Part shown: piece after piece, positions 19,069 through 30,488 of the stretch
Numbering within the stretch: position 1 is the stretch's first letter
How the letters are laid out: each line of letters starts with the position of its first letter
Assembly: GCA_933207985.1 (NCBI GenBank)
Contig: OW240917.1
Span: 240,569,402 to 240,633,401, forward strand
Length of the DNA: 64,000 nucleotides
DNA from: Pelobates cultripes
Taxonomy: Eukaryota; Chordata; Amphibia; Anura; Pelobatidae
Direction of reading: 5' to 3'
Position numbers and translations under genes: made by a program
The notes under the pieces: model-generated
Seen by the model: only the letters and a program-made list of their open reading frames with translations
Databases searched by the model: none
What the model was told of the DNA's origin: nothing

Positions 19069-19679
19069 TCTGCATATTTTATGCTGATTCACTTTGCAAG
19101 CTGTTGGCGTGCAGTCTGTTACGGGTGTGACTGAAGGGGACACACACACACACAATGCTTCTCTGCAAGGTAGGCACAAGGGACATGAATGCTGACATGT
19201 GGGCTGGGCTCTGAACACAGAAAAGAGGAACGGAACAGAAAAAAAAATGATCATAAGATGAAGGAAGAATCAAGAAATATTAAAGAATGTGCTGTGGATT
19301 AGGAGTGGCCACCAGGCGATCCCTAAATGTTGAAGAACTACAACTCCCATGATGCTTTCCCAGCCTGCAGTTCTACAAACGCTGGGTATCTTTATCTTGG
19401 CTATCCCTGATTCAGGATACGAGCCTTCCATGTACAGCTGTCTGTATGAGCTCATAAGAGCCATTCCGCAAATCATGCAGCCCTGATTAGATTTATTTTC
19501 AAGGCCAGTGTTTATAAAAACACGCACACATATGTATAAACATATGCCTAGTGAAGTTGTTGGCATTCTGAAAATACCATTGGTCTCGAGGGGCCCCTAT
19601 CAAATATCATACGAGAGCCATGTTCTGCAAACAAGGTTATTTTCTTCAAATGAAACCGGCACAAATGACAGAGCAAATG

Positions 19680-20050
19680 CAGGAAGGGGAGAGGTGGGGG
19701 AGAGAGAGATAGAACGAGAGAGGCAGAGAGAAGGATCTAGTCGTCAAGAGATAGTGGAAAGGAGAGTAAGAAAGAAAGGCAGAGGAACAGGGACTGCAAG
19801 AAGGATATGATCGAAAGAGGAGGAAGACAAAGAGAGTTAGACTGAAGAAGGAAAAAGACCGCAAGAGAGCTCGGAAGAAATGAGAGAACAGCCAGAAAGA
19901 TGAAAGTAAAATATGAGAATGAAAAAAAAAAAAAAGACGAAGCACAGGAGAACGGATAGAGAGGGAGAGAGAGAACGAGGAAAAGTGGTTTTAGCAAAAG
20001 AATGGAGGAGAGGAAGGCGAGAGAATACAGGAGGGAAGACAGTTCCAAAC
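19680..20050. repeat. Purine-rich (GA-rich) tract
   Basis: About 370 bp are almost entirely A and G on the plus strand. The Ser/Leu/Phe-rich minus-strand frames here are low-complexity artefacts. Confidence 0.75.
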
Positions 20051-20310
20051 AGAACCAATGGAAAAGCTGGAAGAGGCAGTGAATGTCACCTCGCCCTCTG
20101 GTTCCATTGACACAGACAGACGGATAATGGGGAATGCAGTTTAAAAACAATAGATCCAACACGGCTATAAAATTCTCTTTGGCCGACTTTAATTTTCTTA
20201 CTCTGGTATTTTAATCACTTTTTGGTTTGCCTTTGTCAAGAGAAAGGCATCATAACCCCATTTCTGTAATTAAGTGTTTCTCCCCATCCCTCGTTCCACC
20301 TCTGACCATG

Positions 20311-20353
20311 CAATTTATCCTACTGCTCCCACGTGGCATAATTAGACGTCATA
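20311..20353. promoter_or_regulatory. Cluster: E-box CACGTG, homeobox TAATTA and CRE-like GACGTCA
   Basis: Within 43 bp there is an AATTTATCC stretch, a CACGTG E-box (20330-20335), TAATTA (20339-20344) and TGACGTCT on the minus strand (20345-20351 region). The flanking 20120-20450 shows no repeat family. The packing suggests an intronic enhancer, about 1 kb upstream (transcript sense it is downstream) of the 21216 exon. No conservation data are available. Confidence 0.3.
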
Positions 20354-21215
20354 CGGTAACACATCTTAAATCTAATACGTACTCAATGACCCTTCTATCA
20401 ATCAGGGAGTCAAGGAGGGAGAACAAGGGTAAAGCAGGCACGGAAACAGAACAAGTAGAACAAAGTGCTAAAGAGCTTTTAAGGGGCATTGTTAAAAAAT
20501 AATATGTGAACTGGCTGCAGCACGTTATGTGAATGAAAAACAGTCCAAGATTCCCATTATCTCACAACAGCAATAAAATAAACTGCAGCAATTCACACTT
20601 TATAAATAAAATGGAAGATCTGAATATAAGCATTACATGCAGGTATTGCCTCTCGAGACAGGTAAACGGTGATGGTTGCATTAAAGCCAAGGGGGTGCGC
20701 AAGGGGCAAGCTATTAATATAAGCTTTTCCATCCACCAGTCTAGATTAACTGTGTCAGCGTCCAAGAACCTCGATACTGCACCCTTTCCATTTTCAATTT
20801 CGCCAGTCCCGTTAATCGCATATGTGCAGGAGATCATGCATACCCTGATATGGACTATTCTCCCCAAAACTGCAAATGGTCCAATTTATTAACTAAACAT
20901 AAAATTGTAAAGTATTGCCAAGAGGGCTAGAGACTGCACACCAAAATAAATAAGTAAATGAATTAAAAATGGTAATTTCTCTTGTCAGTTTTATATAATT
21001 CACAAATCCAGCCAATTCCAAATCACTTCTTCTAACCTAGATGCCTATTTATCATGCAATTTAGGCATTCTACACTAATGAGCTGATGACTTTGAATAAC
21101 AAGGGTGACCTCTCCTTACATCAGACAAGTTACATCAATAACTTTAACTTTTCCCCAAATCTAGTTCTCTATCCTCGCCATTCATGACTGGCGTTAGATA
21201 TGAACACACACTTAC

Positions 21216-21326
21216 CCAGCAGGTAGGCATCAGCGACCAGGTTCTGGGTTGAGCCAAGAGTCGGGGATCCTAGTTCAGATTCTGGAATTCTGGGGCTCTC
21301 CACAAACTTTGCTTTCCTCAATGGGG
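21216..21326 (-). CDS. TANC2: TANC2 internal coding exon (local exon 1 of 8), N-terminal region
   Basis: This 111-bp exon has an acceptor TCCTCCTCAG ending at 21327 and a donor GTAAGT-type site just below 21216. It enters with two bases of a split codon, carries 36 codons and leaves one base (phase 1 to phase 1). The peptide contains RKAKFVESPRIPESELGSPT, which matches the conserved 'R-K-x-K-[FY]-V-E-S-P-R' motif I recall from the TANC family N-terminus. No domain is known here; the segment is probably disordered and phosphorylatable. The intron just upstream (in transcript sense) carries an exceptional run of about 390 pyrimidines. There is no in-frame ATG, so at least one further upstream coding exon is needed. 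Assignment to TANC2 rather than TANC1 rests on the downstream exons. Confidence 0.87.
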
Positions 21327-21720
21327 CTGAGGAGGAGGAGGAGGAATAGAGCAGAAAAGAGAGAATGGAGAGATAATAAAACAAAAACAGGAATGTTGTA
21401 GAGGAGCAGAGTAAGCAACAAGTAGAAAGGAAATGAGAATAAGAAAATGAAAAAGGCAAAGAATAAGGAGGAAGAAAAGGAAAACCAGAAAAGGAAAAAT
21501 AAGGGAAAATGTATGCAGAAGGAAAGAGTAGTAGTAGAAGAGAATAAAAAAAAAAAGAAATTACAAAAAAAGTAGGTGGAAAAGAGAAGAATGGAATGAA
21601 CGGCAGAATTATATGTATGATGGTCAGAATAGGAAGGGAAGCAAGGAATGAACAGAGTGAAGACAAAAAAGGAGAGAGAAATAGAGAGGGGGAGAGAGAG
21701 AGAAGGAGGAAGGCAAGAAA
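21327..21720 (-). repeat. Very long polypyrimidine tract at the 3' end of a TANC2 intron
   Basis: In transcript sense about 390 nt immediately before the 21216-21326 exon are nearly all C and T, ending TCCTCCTCCTCCTCAG. A 207-codon minus-strand frame across it is Ser/Leu/Phe low complexity and merely runs through the tract into the real exon. Confidence 0.8.
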
Positions 21721-22663
21721 ATAAAGGATTGTGAGTTTTCTGATACAGTCAGGCAGCAGATGGAAACTGTTAACTAAACACACAGTGTCCATTCTAGATC
21801 AAGTTACCCTTCATTTTTTTCCTTCTCTTTTGTGTACAGGAGAAAAAAAAAAAAGGAACAAAACAAAACACACACACACACAACCGTTCTGCCGGCATTC
21901 TTCTCTGGGGCTGGAGGGAGGGGAGGCGGGGGAATGAACTGCGGTGCTTTTAATTTGGATTGTTGGAATACGAGAGAGGTACAACTACATACCCAAACGT
22001 TACTGCGCTAAATAAACTGAGTAAATTAGAAGACAAGTGGATAGAACTTTGAGAATGCAGAGAGAGTAAGCTCTTTGGTTATTCATTTTTTCTCTACGTA
22101 TGGTCAGATTCAGTATATTTAATCCCTCCAGCCACATACATACATTAGTTTGGATCCCAATGACATACTGCTATGGCAGGCACGAGTCTAATCCCTCTGA
22201 CACACGAGAAGCAGCAACAAGTCAATTTGGAAAAAACAATGTCAACACCGCATGACCCTCAAAATACCATGTCTTCACACGGCAGATACAGAGAAGATCT
22301 ATGTGAAATGTAAAGTACTCTAGGAGTAAGTGAAAACAGAGAATAAAGTAATAGGTTGCAGGCTACATGACGCACTGACTTAAAGGGTAAATGGAAGAGT
22401 CTGTCCTATTGATTTTACAATCTGGGAATACGAAGGGGAAAAAAGACCAGGAAATGCATTACAGATCGCCATGGGCACAAACCATAAAAAAATAAATACA
22501 TAAAAAACCTATTACCAATATTGTCGGCAAGGTAAAGACTGGATTTCAATGGGATGTACGAAAAACATGTAAGGGCTTGGTGAGGCAATATAGTGCTACC
22601 ACATCGTTTGCTTTTGATGCCTAAAAGAGTGTCAGAGATGCAGTATTGAAAATTCAGCATTCC

Positions 22664-23083
22664 AATACCTAGACTTCAGGGTTCCAACGCCTGCAATTCA
22701 GGGTTCCAACGCCTGGAATTCAGGGTTCCAACGCCTGGAATTCAGGGTTCCAACGCCTGGAATTCAGGGTTCCTACGCCTGGAATTCAGGGTTCCTACGC
22801 CTGGAATTCAGGGTTCCTACGCCTGGAATTCAGGGTTCCTACGCCTGGAATTCAGGGTTCCTACGGAATTCAGGGTTCCTACGGCTGGAATTCAGGGTTC
22901 CTACGGCTGGAATTCAGGGTTCCTACGGCTGGAATTCGGGGTTCCTACGGCTGGAATTCGGGGTTCCTACGGCTGGAATTCAGGGTTCCTACGGCTGGAA
23001 TTCAGGGTTCCTACGGCTGGAATTCAGGGTTCCAACGCCTGGAATTCAGGGTTCCAACGCCTAGAATTCAGGGTTCCAACGCC
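22664..23083. repeat. 22-bp minisatellite, about 19 copies
   Basis: The unit is GGAATTCAGGGTTCCTACGCCT or a variant, each with an EcoRI-type GAATTC. Variants are ordered: CAACGCCT units at both ends, CTACGCCT next, CTACGGCT in the middle. One unit near 22860 is a few bases short. Flanks at 22626-22660 and 23085-23120 share GTGTCAGAGA(T/C)GCAGTAT. With a 22-nt period no reading frame is maintained, so it is not a protein repeat. Confidence 0.95.
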
Positions 23084-24329
23084 AAGAATAGTGTCAGAGA
23101 CGCAGTATGAAAAATTCAGTGTTGCAGGAAACTGCATATAAATTATTAAAATTATTAACTCTTCCTAAGGGGACGAACCAGATAATCTTGAAGATTGGTG
23201 GTATACTGAACAATTACTATTATAGGAAATCCGCCCCAGGGAGCTTTAAGTCATGCAAGAGAAAGGAGTATATGGCTTACGGTCCGAGCGTACAGTAGAT
23301 ATTTGTTATTAAATGTTATTTGAGAACAATTGACTGTCCCGAGGCAGACTCCACTTGCCACCTGTTTATCTAACGCTAATATAAATAGAAAGACCAATAC
23401 AATTGGCAAGAGACAGTGTAATCAACAACACAAACGTGTAAAAAAGATAATAAATAATTTAAAGACATAATACACCGAAGCAAAAGGAAAATGTAAAAAA
23501 AGAAAGAAAGAAATATTTAACAAGTGACGATCGTTAGGACAGTAAATTCTATCAAGGTGGCTCTGTATTTAAAGACGCTCACGTCTCATTAATCTTGGTT
23601 AGTTAATCATGGTTAATTAGTGATGGTTTCCAAGCATAGTTCATTTAAAACAGAGAATTTTCTACATGATGTGATCTCTCAAAACATTTACCTATAAATA
23701 GCCCATTAACAAAAAAATAACTATGTCAATTCTGATTAAGGTAATGATCCAAAATCAAAATAGTATTAGTACCAATTAATCAGGACATCTGCATTCAAGA
23801 AACTATGTTATTTCAATGTGAAAACTGCTTACTGGGAAAAGTCATTATCATCCAATAAGTGAATCACCATTTGATTGCCAATCACGCAGTGACTCTAACA
23901 AACTGGTCATTCGGTTTGGGAATATACTCACTGATTACGAAACTCTTAAAATCAGCTCACTCACTATTTATCAGTACAGGATGAGCCTCCGTAAAATGAT
24001 TATTTTTTTTTTTTCACTATAGTATAAATCTCTCCAATTGTTTTCATAAACTGTACTATAAGTCAAAGAGTTACCGCACCAGTAAGAAAACATTCTGCAG
24101 TACATCAGTTATTCTACAAAATGTTTCTACTAAATTGAGATAGACCTGTACACAGCTGCACATTGGCCTCTATCAGCAGCATAGGAACTACAAGGGTTTC
24201 TTAATACGGTAAAGGCTCCGAAACACACAAGCTAAAAGTCCCGTTGTACAATTTACATTTCAGCTTACCCACTTTGCTACGTGCCACAGCACCTAGGAGA
24301 TCTCTGCTCTCGGCTGGTGTCACCAGGAG

Positions 24330-24370
24330 CTGTTATTCATTGCGATTTATGGAGGTGACAAGTCATTAGA
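24330..24370. promoter_or_regulatory. Possible HOX/PBX-MEIS composite site
   Basis: GATTTATGG (24344-24352) resembles a HOX-PBX site, followed by TGACA (MEIS half site, 24356-24360) and TCATTA (homeodomain, 24363-24368). The block 24260-24480 is non-repetitive. This is motif reading only. Confidence 0.25.
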
Positions 24371-25603
24371 TACCCACAGCAATGGAAAATTGGTATTTTA
24401 TCCCGGCTGCGTAGGCAAGCTAACAATGAACCTCAATCATTTCTCGCCTCAGTCCTTAGTATCCAAAGGGAAATCGACGGTTTTACAAGGGCTGGCGGTA
24501 CGCATAATGTATCCGAGCACTGCAGGGAAATAACTCTGGTACAGGTAGCGGCCTACGTCCCTCAGATCTTTTACATAGGCAAACAAAGCAGTGTTCAACT
24601 TGCCTTCCATGCACACATCTTTCCCTTCTGTCCACGGTATACATGGTTAATGACAACCTAGCACAATACTCCCTGGGAGATTTGATGATAAAAAAGGAAG
24701 AAAGATTAAATATAGTCTTCAATTAATTAAAACTGAGTGCAAGCTCTTTAGGGCAGAGTAAGCAAATCATAGTTTGCAAACTATTTTACATTCTGCAGTA
24801 AATTCCAATAAGCTTGTTCGACAGGTTTTCCTTAATAAAAGCGAGACTTGGGAAGAAACTATTGTGTTTTAGAAACTGTTGAGCATTTATCAGACAATAA
24901 TAATAATGTAGGAATATGCTTGGATGAATCTTATGAACCAGCACTTGGATTTCATATCTCCCAACATCTCAAATGGACACATTCATTTTAGCAGCATGGT
25001 CAGGGGCGGGCCTTTACGGAGAAATTTTAGGTGACTTACTAATAACAGTACCTCTACGTAGAGGTTTTTATTGGATTTTGGAAAATGACAGGGTCAAATA
25101 TAGGGCTTTCATTTTTCAGTTTTTACACATTGAAATTTTGATTTGCTGGGCCTATGTTGCCTTGTGGCAGCCCAGGAGTGACAATGACCCTCAATAGGGC
25201 ATACCATTTGCAAAAATAGACAACCAGATGTATTCAAAATGGGGTTATGTCCAATCTCTTTTAGTAGCGACTTAATCGCCAACCCTGCCCAAAGTTAGTG
25301 TTTATATTTGTTTTTTTTGTTTTTTTTAGCATTTTTCACACAAAACTGCCCCTTTCCATGATGATATCAATACCATAATACATTTTACTGCTCTGAAACA
25401 TTCATATTTGTATTCAACAATGTCTCATTGGTACAACAGTACATGTACAGGTTTCCTGTGATTTTGGAAAGGTACAGGGTCAAATGTAGGACTTGCAAAT
25501 TAAATTCACTTGAATTTCTGCCTGGGCTGTCAGACAGTATCCCCCAAATATATATAAATATATATAGAGCAAAAACAAATAATTATGTAAATATACAGTA
25601 GAA

Positions 25604-25607
25604 TGGA

Positions 25608-25638
<31 letters not shown>

Positions 25639-25664
25639 AGTAAACACACACACACACATATATA

Positions 25665-25710
<46 letters not shown>
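25604..25710. repeat. TA/CA compound microsatellite
   Basis: Runs of TA interrupted by an ACACACACACAC block. The minus-strand Tyr/Ile frame over it is spurious. Confidence 0.9.
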
Positions 25711-25990
25711 CAAGTAGAGATTGTAGCCGTATTAGTCCAGTGATGTAGATGTAAAAAAACAGATAAAATTCTTATCTTGTAATACCTTTTTTTATTGGAC
25801 TAACAGGATTTTTTAATGACAAGCTTTCGGGAGAACCTCCCTTTCTCAAGTCTGAAGCATTTCTGAGCAAAACGACACATAGAATTCAAAGTTGAGTTGT
25901 GATACAGGGGTTAAAGCGACATGAGTGTAGATAAGACACAGGTTTGTTAGAAAATAGACACCATCTTAGCAGAGGGTCATAAATATCTTG
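25711..25990 (-). mobile_element. Penelope-like/hammerhead-tailed repeat fragment (candidate)
   Basis: The minus strand reads CTTGAGAAAGGGAGG-TTCTCCCGAAAGCTTG and later GGACTAATACGGCTAC. I recall the pair 'CGAAAGCTTG' and 'CTAATACGGCTAC' as a widespread vertebrate repeat. GGGAG/CTCCC next to GAAA resembles hammerhead helix II, but the CUGANGA box is degraded. The boundaries are approximate. Confidence 0.4.
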
Positions 25991-27742
25991 TTGAAGAGAA
26001 GAGTAGGGGGGAGAGAGGGAAAAGAAAAACAAACAAGCAGACAGTGCACAGGATGATACACTTTATACATGCACACACAGAAATATGTATATGTGAATGC
26101 ATAAACACAATACATTTGGTCCACAAGACTCCTGACTCTCTGCCCACCAATCCCCTGGCCGTAAAAAGACAACATTTACAAAAAAAACAGCTTAAAGCTA
26201 ATAGTTTGACCATGACCAGGAATCTAGGACAACTATTGCAATGAGATTTTATGCAGCCACATTCTGGAAAACACAGACACGTCTCTTTTAGGGTGAATGT
26301 ATTCCATATTGTTAAAGGCTAACTGACACATAATGGGAATGAATGGAAACATTTTATTTAATTATAATATATAGATAGATAACACATTCAAACACACAAA
26401 AAAACAAAAACAATATAAATATATTTGCATCTCTTGTATTTGCTGCATATCCCCAAGTTGTGTACGTTCTGCAATGAGCACTTACCAAACCAGGAAGTGA
26501 CTCTTTCGATAGAGTTCTAGAACACTGTCGAACTTATCTAAGCACTAGGTGTCCCACCGGGAACAGTGTCCTGGTGGTTGACATGCTAAGCCAATGAACA
26601 CTGTTCATTCAAACTTGGACAAAGTAGACATTGCATATGATAAAACGTGTGGCTTCCTCAATAGCAATATGCCAACTTGTGAGCGACCAAGAACAGCTTT
26701 ATGCTGTAGACAACCAACCGTTGAATTACAACTCCCAGTAAGCCAAACTAACCAGCATCAATGCTGTGCTGCTTATATCTACCATCCTGGTGACCTAGGG
26801 AGATACTGATAGTATCTAAAAGTAGGACTTGCGTGAGATTGCATTTATAACATTGCACGTGGGGATTTAAAGGGACAGATTGTTGTGCACCACCCAGCTT
26901 TTGATTTAAATTGCGTTGGATGGGTCTACACTAAGGTATGTTTGTACCAGTAGAGGTTTGTGGAAACATCTGGCTATAACCTAAGGGTATATTATATTTT
27001 TATAGATTTCGTTTTTGAATGATAACATTTGGCTTGATTTCTCTTGATTACAAATGGTACTCCCCAAAGAACCGTTAATCCAACAAATACACACGGTATT
27101 ACAGACAAATTGTTACCTTTTATTTTGTTTTTTTAATGGAGAGAAAATGACAAATAAGGCAAGTACACTGGCAAGTCCATACTACAGGTTATGTTCTAAG
27201 AGAGACAAACTATTAAGGTAATAAATGGTTAAACTGTTAGCAAGCTTCGATTAAAGCTGTGATCATTTAATGGAGTGCAGTGTAGCGCACTTTAGAGAGA
27301 CTAAATCTAGCAATAGGTATACACACAAAGGTTCAGGTATGAGTCAAACGCATTAAGGCTGAAGGAACAACTTGTTCTGCAAAAATCCTTTCAGAACGCA
27401 ACCGGCACTGTCAGGGAAGATCACGGCTTGTCAATATGAGCCTCGATGTAAACCGTACAGCAGCCAATGCAGATTCTAATCTTCTGGATCTTACGGATTG
27501 GCTTCCTCACAATCTCCTATTATTGTTCTTCAATTTAACAAGATTGACTTTAAAACTGAATGAGAATGCTTATTTGCCCCCTGTTTTAAAGCAGTAAGCC
27601 CAGCCTGATCCAGTCACAATGACTATTCATCCTTCGGCTAAAAAAAGATGCTTCAGATAACAATGCCGTGTCATAAAGTGTTCCGAAACCACACTTCTTC
27701 AGACCAGCTTGCTCCGATCAGAATGCTTATTTATCCTTCTTC

Positions 27743-28248
27743 TTAAAGGCATACTATATAAAATACAAAATGCTGTGTTTCAAGCACGATAGCTCCCTCT
27801 GCGCCAGTCAATAAAGAGTTAAAAACCCTTTATATACTTAACTGTTCCTAGTGCGGAGGGTCGCGGCTCCACCTCCAACTACGTCCCGCGAAGAGCAGGC
27901 GCTAATGTGCACATACGGCAAATGCCATGGGCGCATTAGAACTCCCCATAGGAAAGCACTGAATCAATGCTTTCCTATGGGGGAAAATACGATGCTGGAT
28001 GTCCTCATGCAGAATGTAAGGACGTCCAGCGTCAGTTAACGGACCAAAGGTCCACTTGGATCCAGGAAGCACCTCCAGTGGCTGTCTGAGAGACAGACAC
28101 TGGAGGCTGACTTACTGCTGCAATGTAAACCTTGCAGTTTCTCTGGAACTGCATTGTTTAACATTGCAGCACTAAATGCAATAGGGACACTGCAGCCATA
28201 CCACTTCAATGAGCTGAAGTGGTCTGGTTGCCTATATTGTCCCTTTAA
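27743..28248. mobile_element. TTAA-flanked MITE sharing its right TTAA with the next element
   Basis: The left end is TTAAAGGCATACTATA (27743) and the right end is TTGCCTATATTGTCCCTTTAA. The right TTAA (28245-28248) is also the left TTAA of the following copy. Confidence 0.7.
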
Positions 28249-28363
28249 ATGGACACTATAGTCACAAGAACAACTACAGCTTATTGCATTTGTTCTGGTG
28301 ATAAGTCAGTCCCTGCAGGCTTTTTGCAATAAACACTGTCTTTTCAGAGAAAACAGCCTAGGT

Positions 28364-28498
28364 CAGGGGTAGGCAACCTTTGGCACTCCAGATGTTTGGA
28401 CTTCACCTCACATGATGCTTTGGCATCATTATGGCGGTAAGAGGTTTGTGGGAGATGTAGTCCACAACATCTGGAGTGCCGAAGGTTGCCAACCCCTG
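28364..28498. mobile_element. hAT-type MITE nested in the TTAA MITE
   Basis: It starts CAGGGGTAGGCAACCTTTGG and ends CGAAGGTTGCCAACCCCTG. It is flanked by GCCTAGGT (28356-28363) and GCCTAGGG (28499-28506), an 8-bp duplication with one mismatch. Confidence 0.85.
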
Positions 28499-28781
28499 GC
28501 CTAGGGAATACCTCCACTAGTCACTCTTCAGATGGCTGCTAGAGGTGCTTCCTGGGGCAGTGCTGCATAGTGTGACTGACATTCTGTGTCTCCACCCTCT
28601 GTATGCAGACACTAAACTTTCCTCATAGAGATTCATTGATTCAATACATCTCTATCAGAAGATTATGATTGGCCAGGGCTGTGTTGGGCTTGTGCTGGCT
28701 CTTTCCCCGACCTGCCTCCCTGACAGTCTCTGCCAATCCAATGCTTTTCAATGAGAAAGTGTTGTGATTGGCTCAGATTAT

Positions 28782-30488
28782 AATTATTATTTTATTATTT
28801 ATATAGCGCCAGCAAATTCTGTAGCGCTGTACAATGGGTGGACTAACAGACATGTAATTGTAACCAGACAAATGGACGCACAGGAACCAAGGGTTTTTTA
28901 ACAGTTGCAGGAGGAGTCATGGGGGGGAAAGGGGAGGGACTGAGCGAATGAAAACCCGCTAACAGTTTAAATGATCTGCTTTACTGAAGAAGTGTGGTTT
29001 CAAAGATTTTTTTAAGGAGTGGAGACTGGGTGAAAGTCTAACAGAGAAGGGAAGGGAGTTCCACAGAAAAGGTGCTGCCCTAGAGAAGTCTTGGAGGCGA
29101 GCATCAGATGTGGGAGTACGGACAGAGGATAGACGTAGGTCTTCGGCAGAGCGCAGGGGCCTTGACGGGACATACTTTTGTATTAGGGAGGATAGATAGG
29201 TTGGGGCAGCATTATGTAGGGACTTGTAAGCAATCCTAAATTGAGCCCTATATCTAACTGGGAGCCAATGCAGGGACTGACAGAGCGGGGAGGCATGGGA
29301 GGTGCGAGCGGACAGGAAAATGAGCCTCGCCGCCGCATTCATTATAGATTGCAGCGATGCAATCTGGAAACATGCAGGACCACTGAGAAGGGGATTGCAG
29401 TAGTCAAGGCGAGGAAGAACAAAGGCATGGACCAGCACCTTAGCTGTGTCCGGTGTTAAATAGTGGCTGATACGAGCTATGTTTTTGAGATTGAAGTGGC
29501 AGGATTTGGCGATCGACTGGACATGGGGGGTGAAGGAGAGGATGGATTCAAAGAGAACACCTAGGCAACGAGCCTGAGAGGTAGAGGTGATGGTAGCACC
29601 GTTGACTTGGAGGGAGACAGACACGGAGTAGCAACACTTGAGGGAGGAAAGACCAGAAGTTCTGTTTTAGACAGGTTGAATTTAAGGAAGTGAGCAGCCA
29701 TCCAGTTGGAAATCGCAGAGAGGCAGTCAGAGACACGAGTCAAGATGGGCGGAGAGAGATCAGTAGAGGACAGGTAGATTTGGTTATCATCTGCATATAA
29801 ATGATAATGAAAGCCAAAGGAGCTGATGAGTTTACCAAAGGAGGCATTGTAGGCTGAGAACAATAGGGGACCAAGGACAGAACCTTGGGGAACGCCAACA
29901 GAGAAGGGTTGGGGAGAAGAGGCAGAGCCAGAAAAAGAAACACTGAAAAAGTGCTGGGAGAGGTAGGAGGAGCACCAGGAGAGAGCAGTATCTCGTAGAC
30001 CGAGATTACGGAGAATGAGAAGAAATGGTTGATGATCAAAAGTGTTAAAGGCAGTAGAAAGATCAAGGAGAATTAGGATAGAGTAATGACAGCGAGATTT
30101 CGCAGCGATTAAATCGTTGGATACTTTGGACACAGCTGTTTCAACAGAGTGACGAGCGCAGAATCCAGACTGAAGTGGGTCAAGCAGAGAGTTGGATTCG
30201 AGAAAGTCAGTCAGTCTGATGTACACAACTCTCAAGGATCTCAGAGGCAAATGGCAGTAGCGATAAAGGGCAAATAAGGCAAGTAGTTGGATGGGGAGTT
30301 GGGGGTCGAGGTAAGGCTTTTTCAGAATTGGCGTTATAGTTGCATGCTTGAAGGGTGAAGGAAATGTGCCGGAGGAAAGGGAGAGATTGAAAATTTTTGT
30401 GAGAGGAAGAGCAAGAGAGGGAGACAGAGTGTGGATGATATATAAGGGAATAGGATCAAGGGAACAGGAGTTGGGGCGGAAGGACCGC
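28782..30488 (-). pseudogene. 5'-truncated L2/CR1-type LINE, reverse transcriptase fragment
   Basis: The minus-strand frames cover the reverse transcriptase core: [44 protein letters not shown] and the catalytic YADD at about 29795, then a second frame from 29624 with WNSLPFSVRLSPSLHSLKKS near the end. A frameshift lies in the 29561-29624 overlap. The 3' end is (ATT)n-like after GCGCTATATAAATAATAAAA, the common frog L2/CR1 tail. The endonuclease is missing and stops precede 30250, so it is dead. It copies RNA at nicked DNA in intact relatives. Confidence 0.9.

Larger units (their letters stand above)
21721..28240. other. TANC2: Upstream TANC2 intron: sparse repeats
   Basis: Contents are a (CA)n at 21867-21882, the minisatellite, AT microsatellites at 25604-25710, the element at 25711-25990 and a decayed tandem repeat from about 27555. 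The rest shows no exon. Confidence 0.5.

Noticed and set aside
19646..20162. Several minus-strand frames of 73-141 codons
   Set aside because: These are translations of a GA-rich tract, with no codon structure or homology.
21169..21792. 207-codon minus-strand open frame
   Set aside because: It is Ser/Leu/Phe low-complexity translation of a polypyrimidine tract that runs into the true 37-codon exon; splice sites define the exon.
22664..23083. Regular repeats resembling a CRISPR array
   Set aside because: The units are contiguous 22-mers without spacers, in vertebrate DNA; it is a minisatellite.
29241..29459. Plus-strand frame over the LINE
   Set aside because: It is antisense to the reverse transcriptase fragment and has no independent support.
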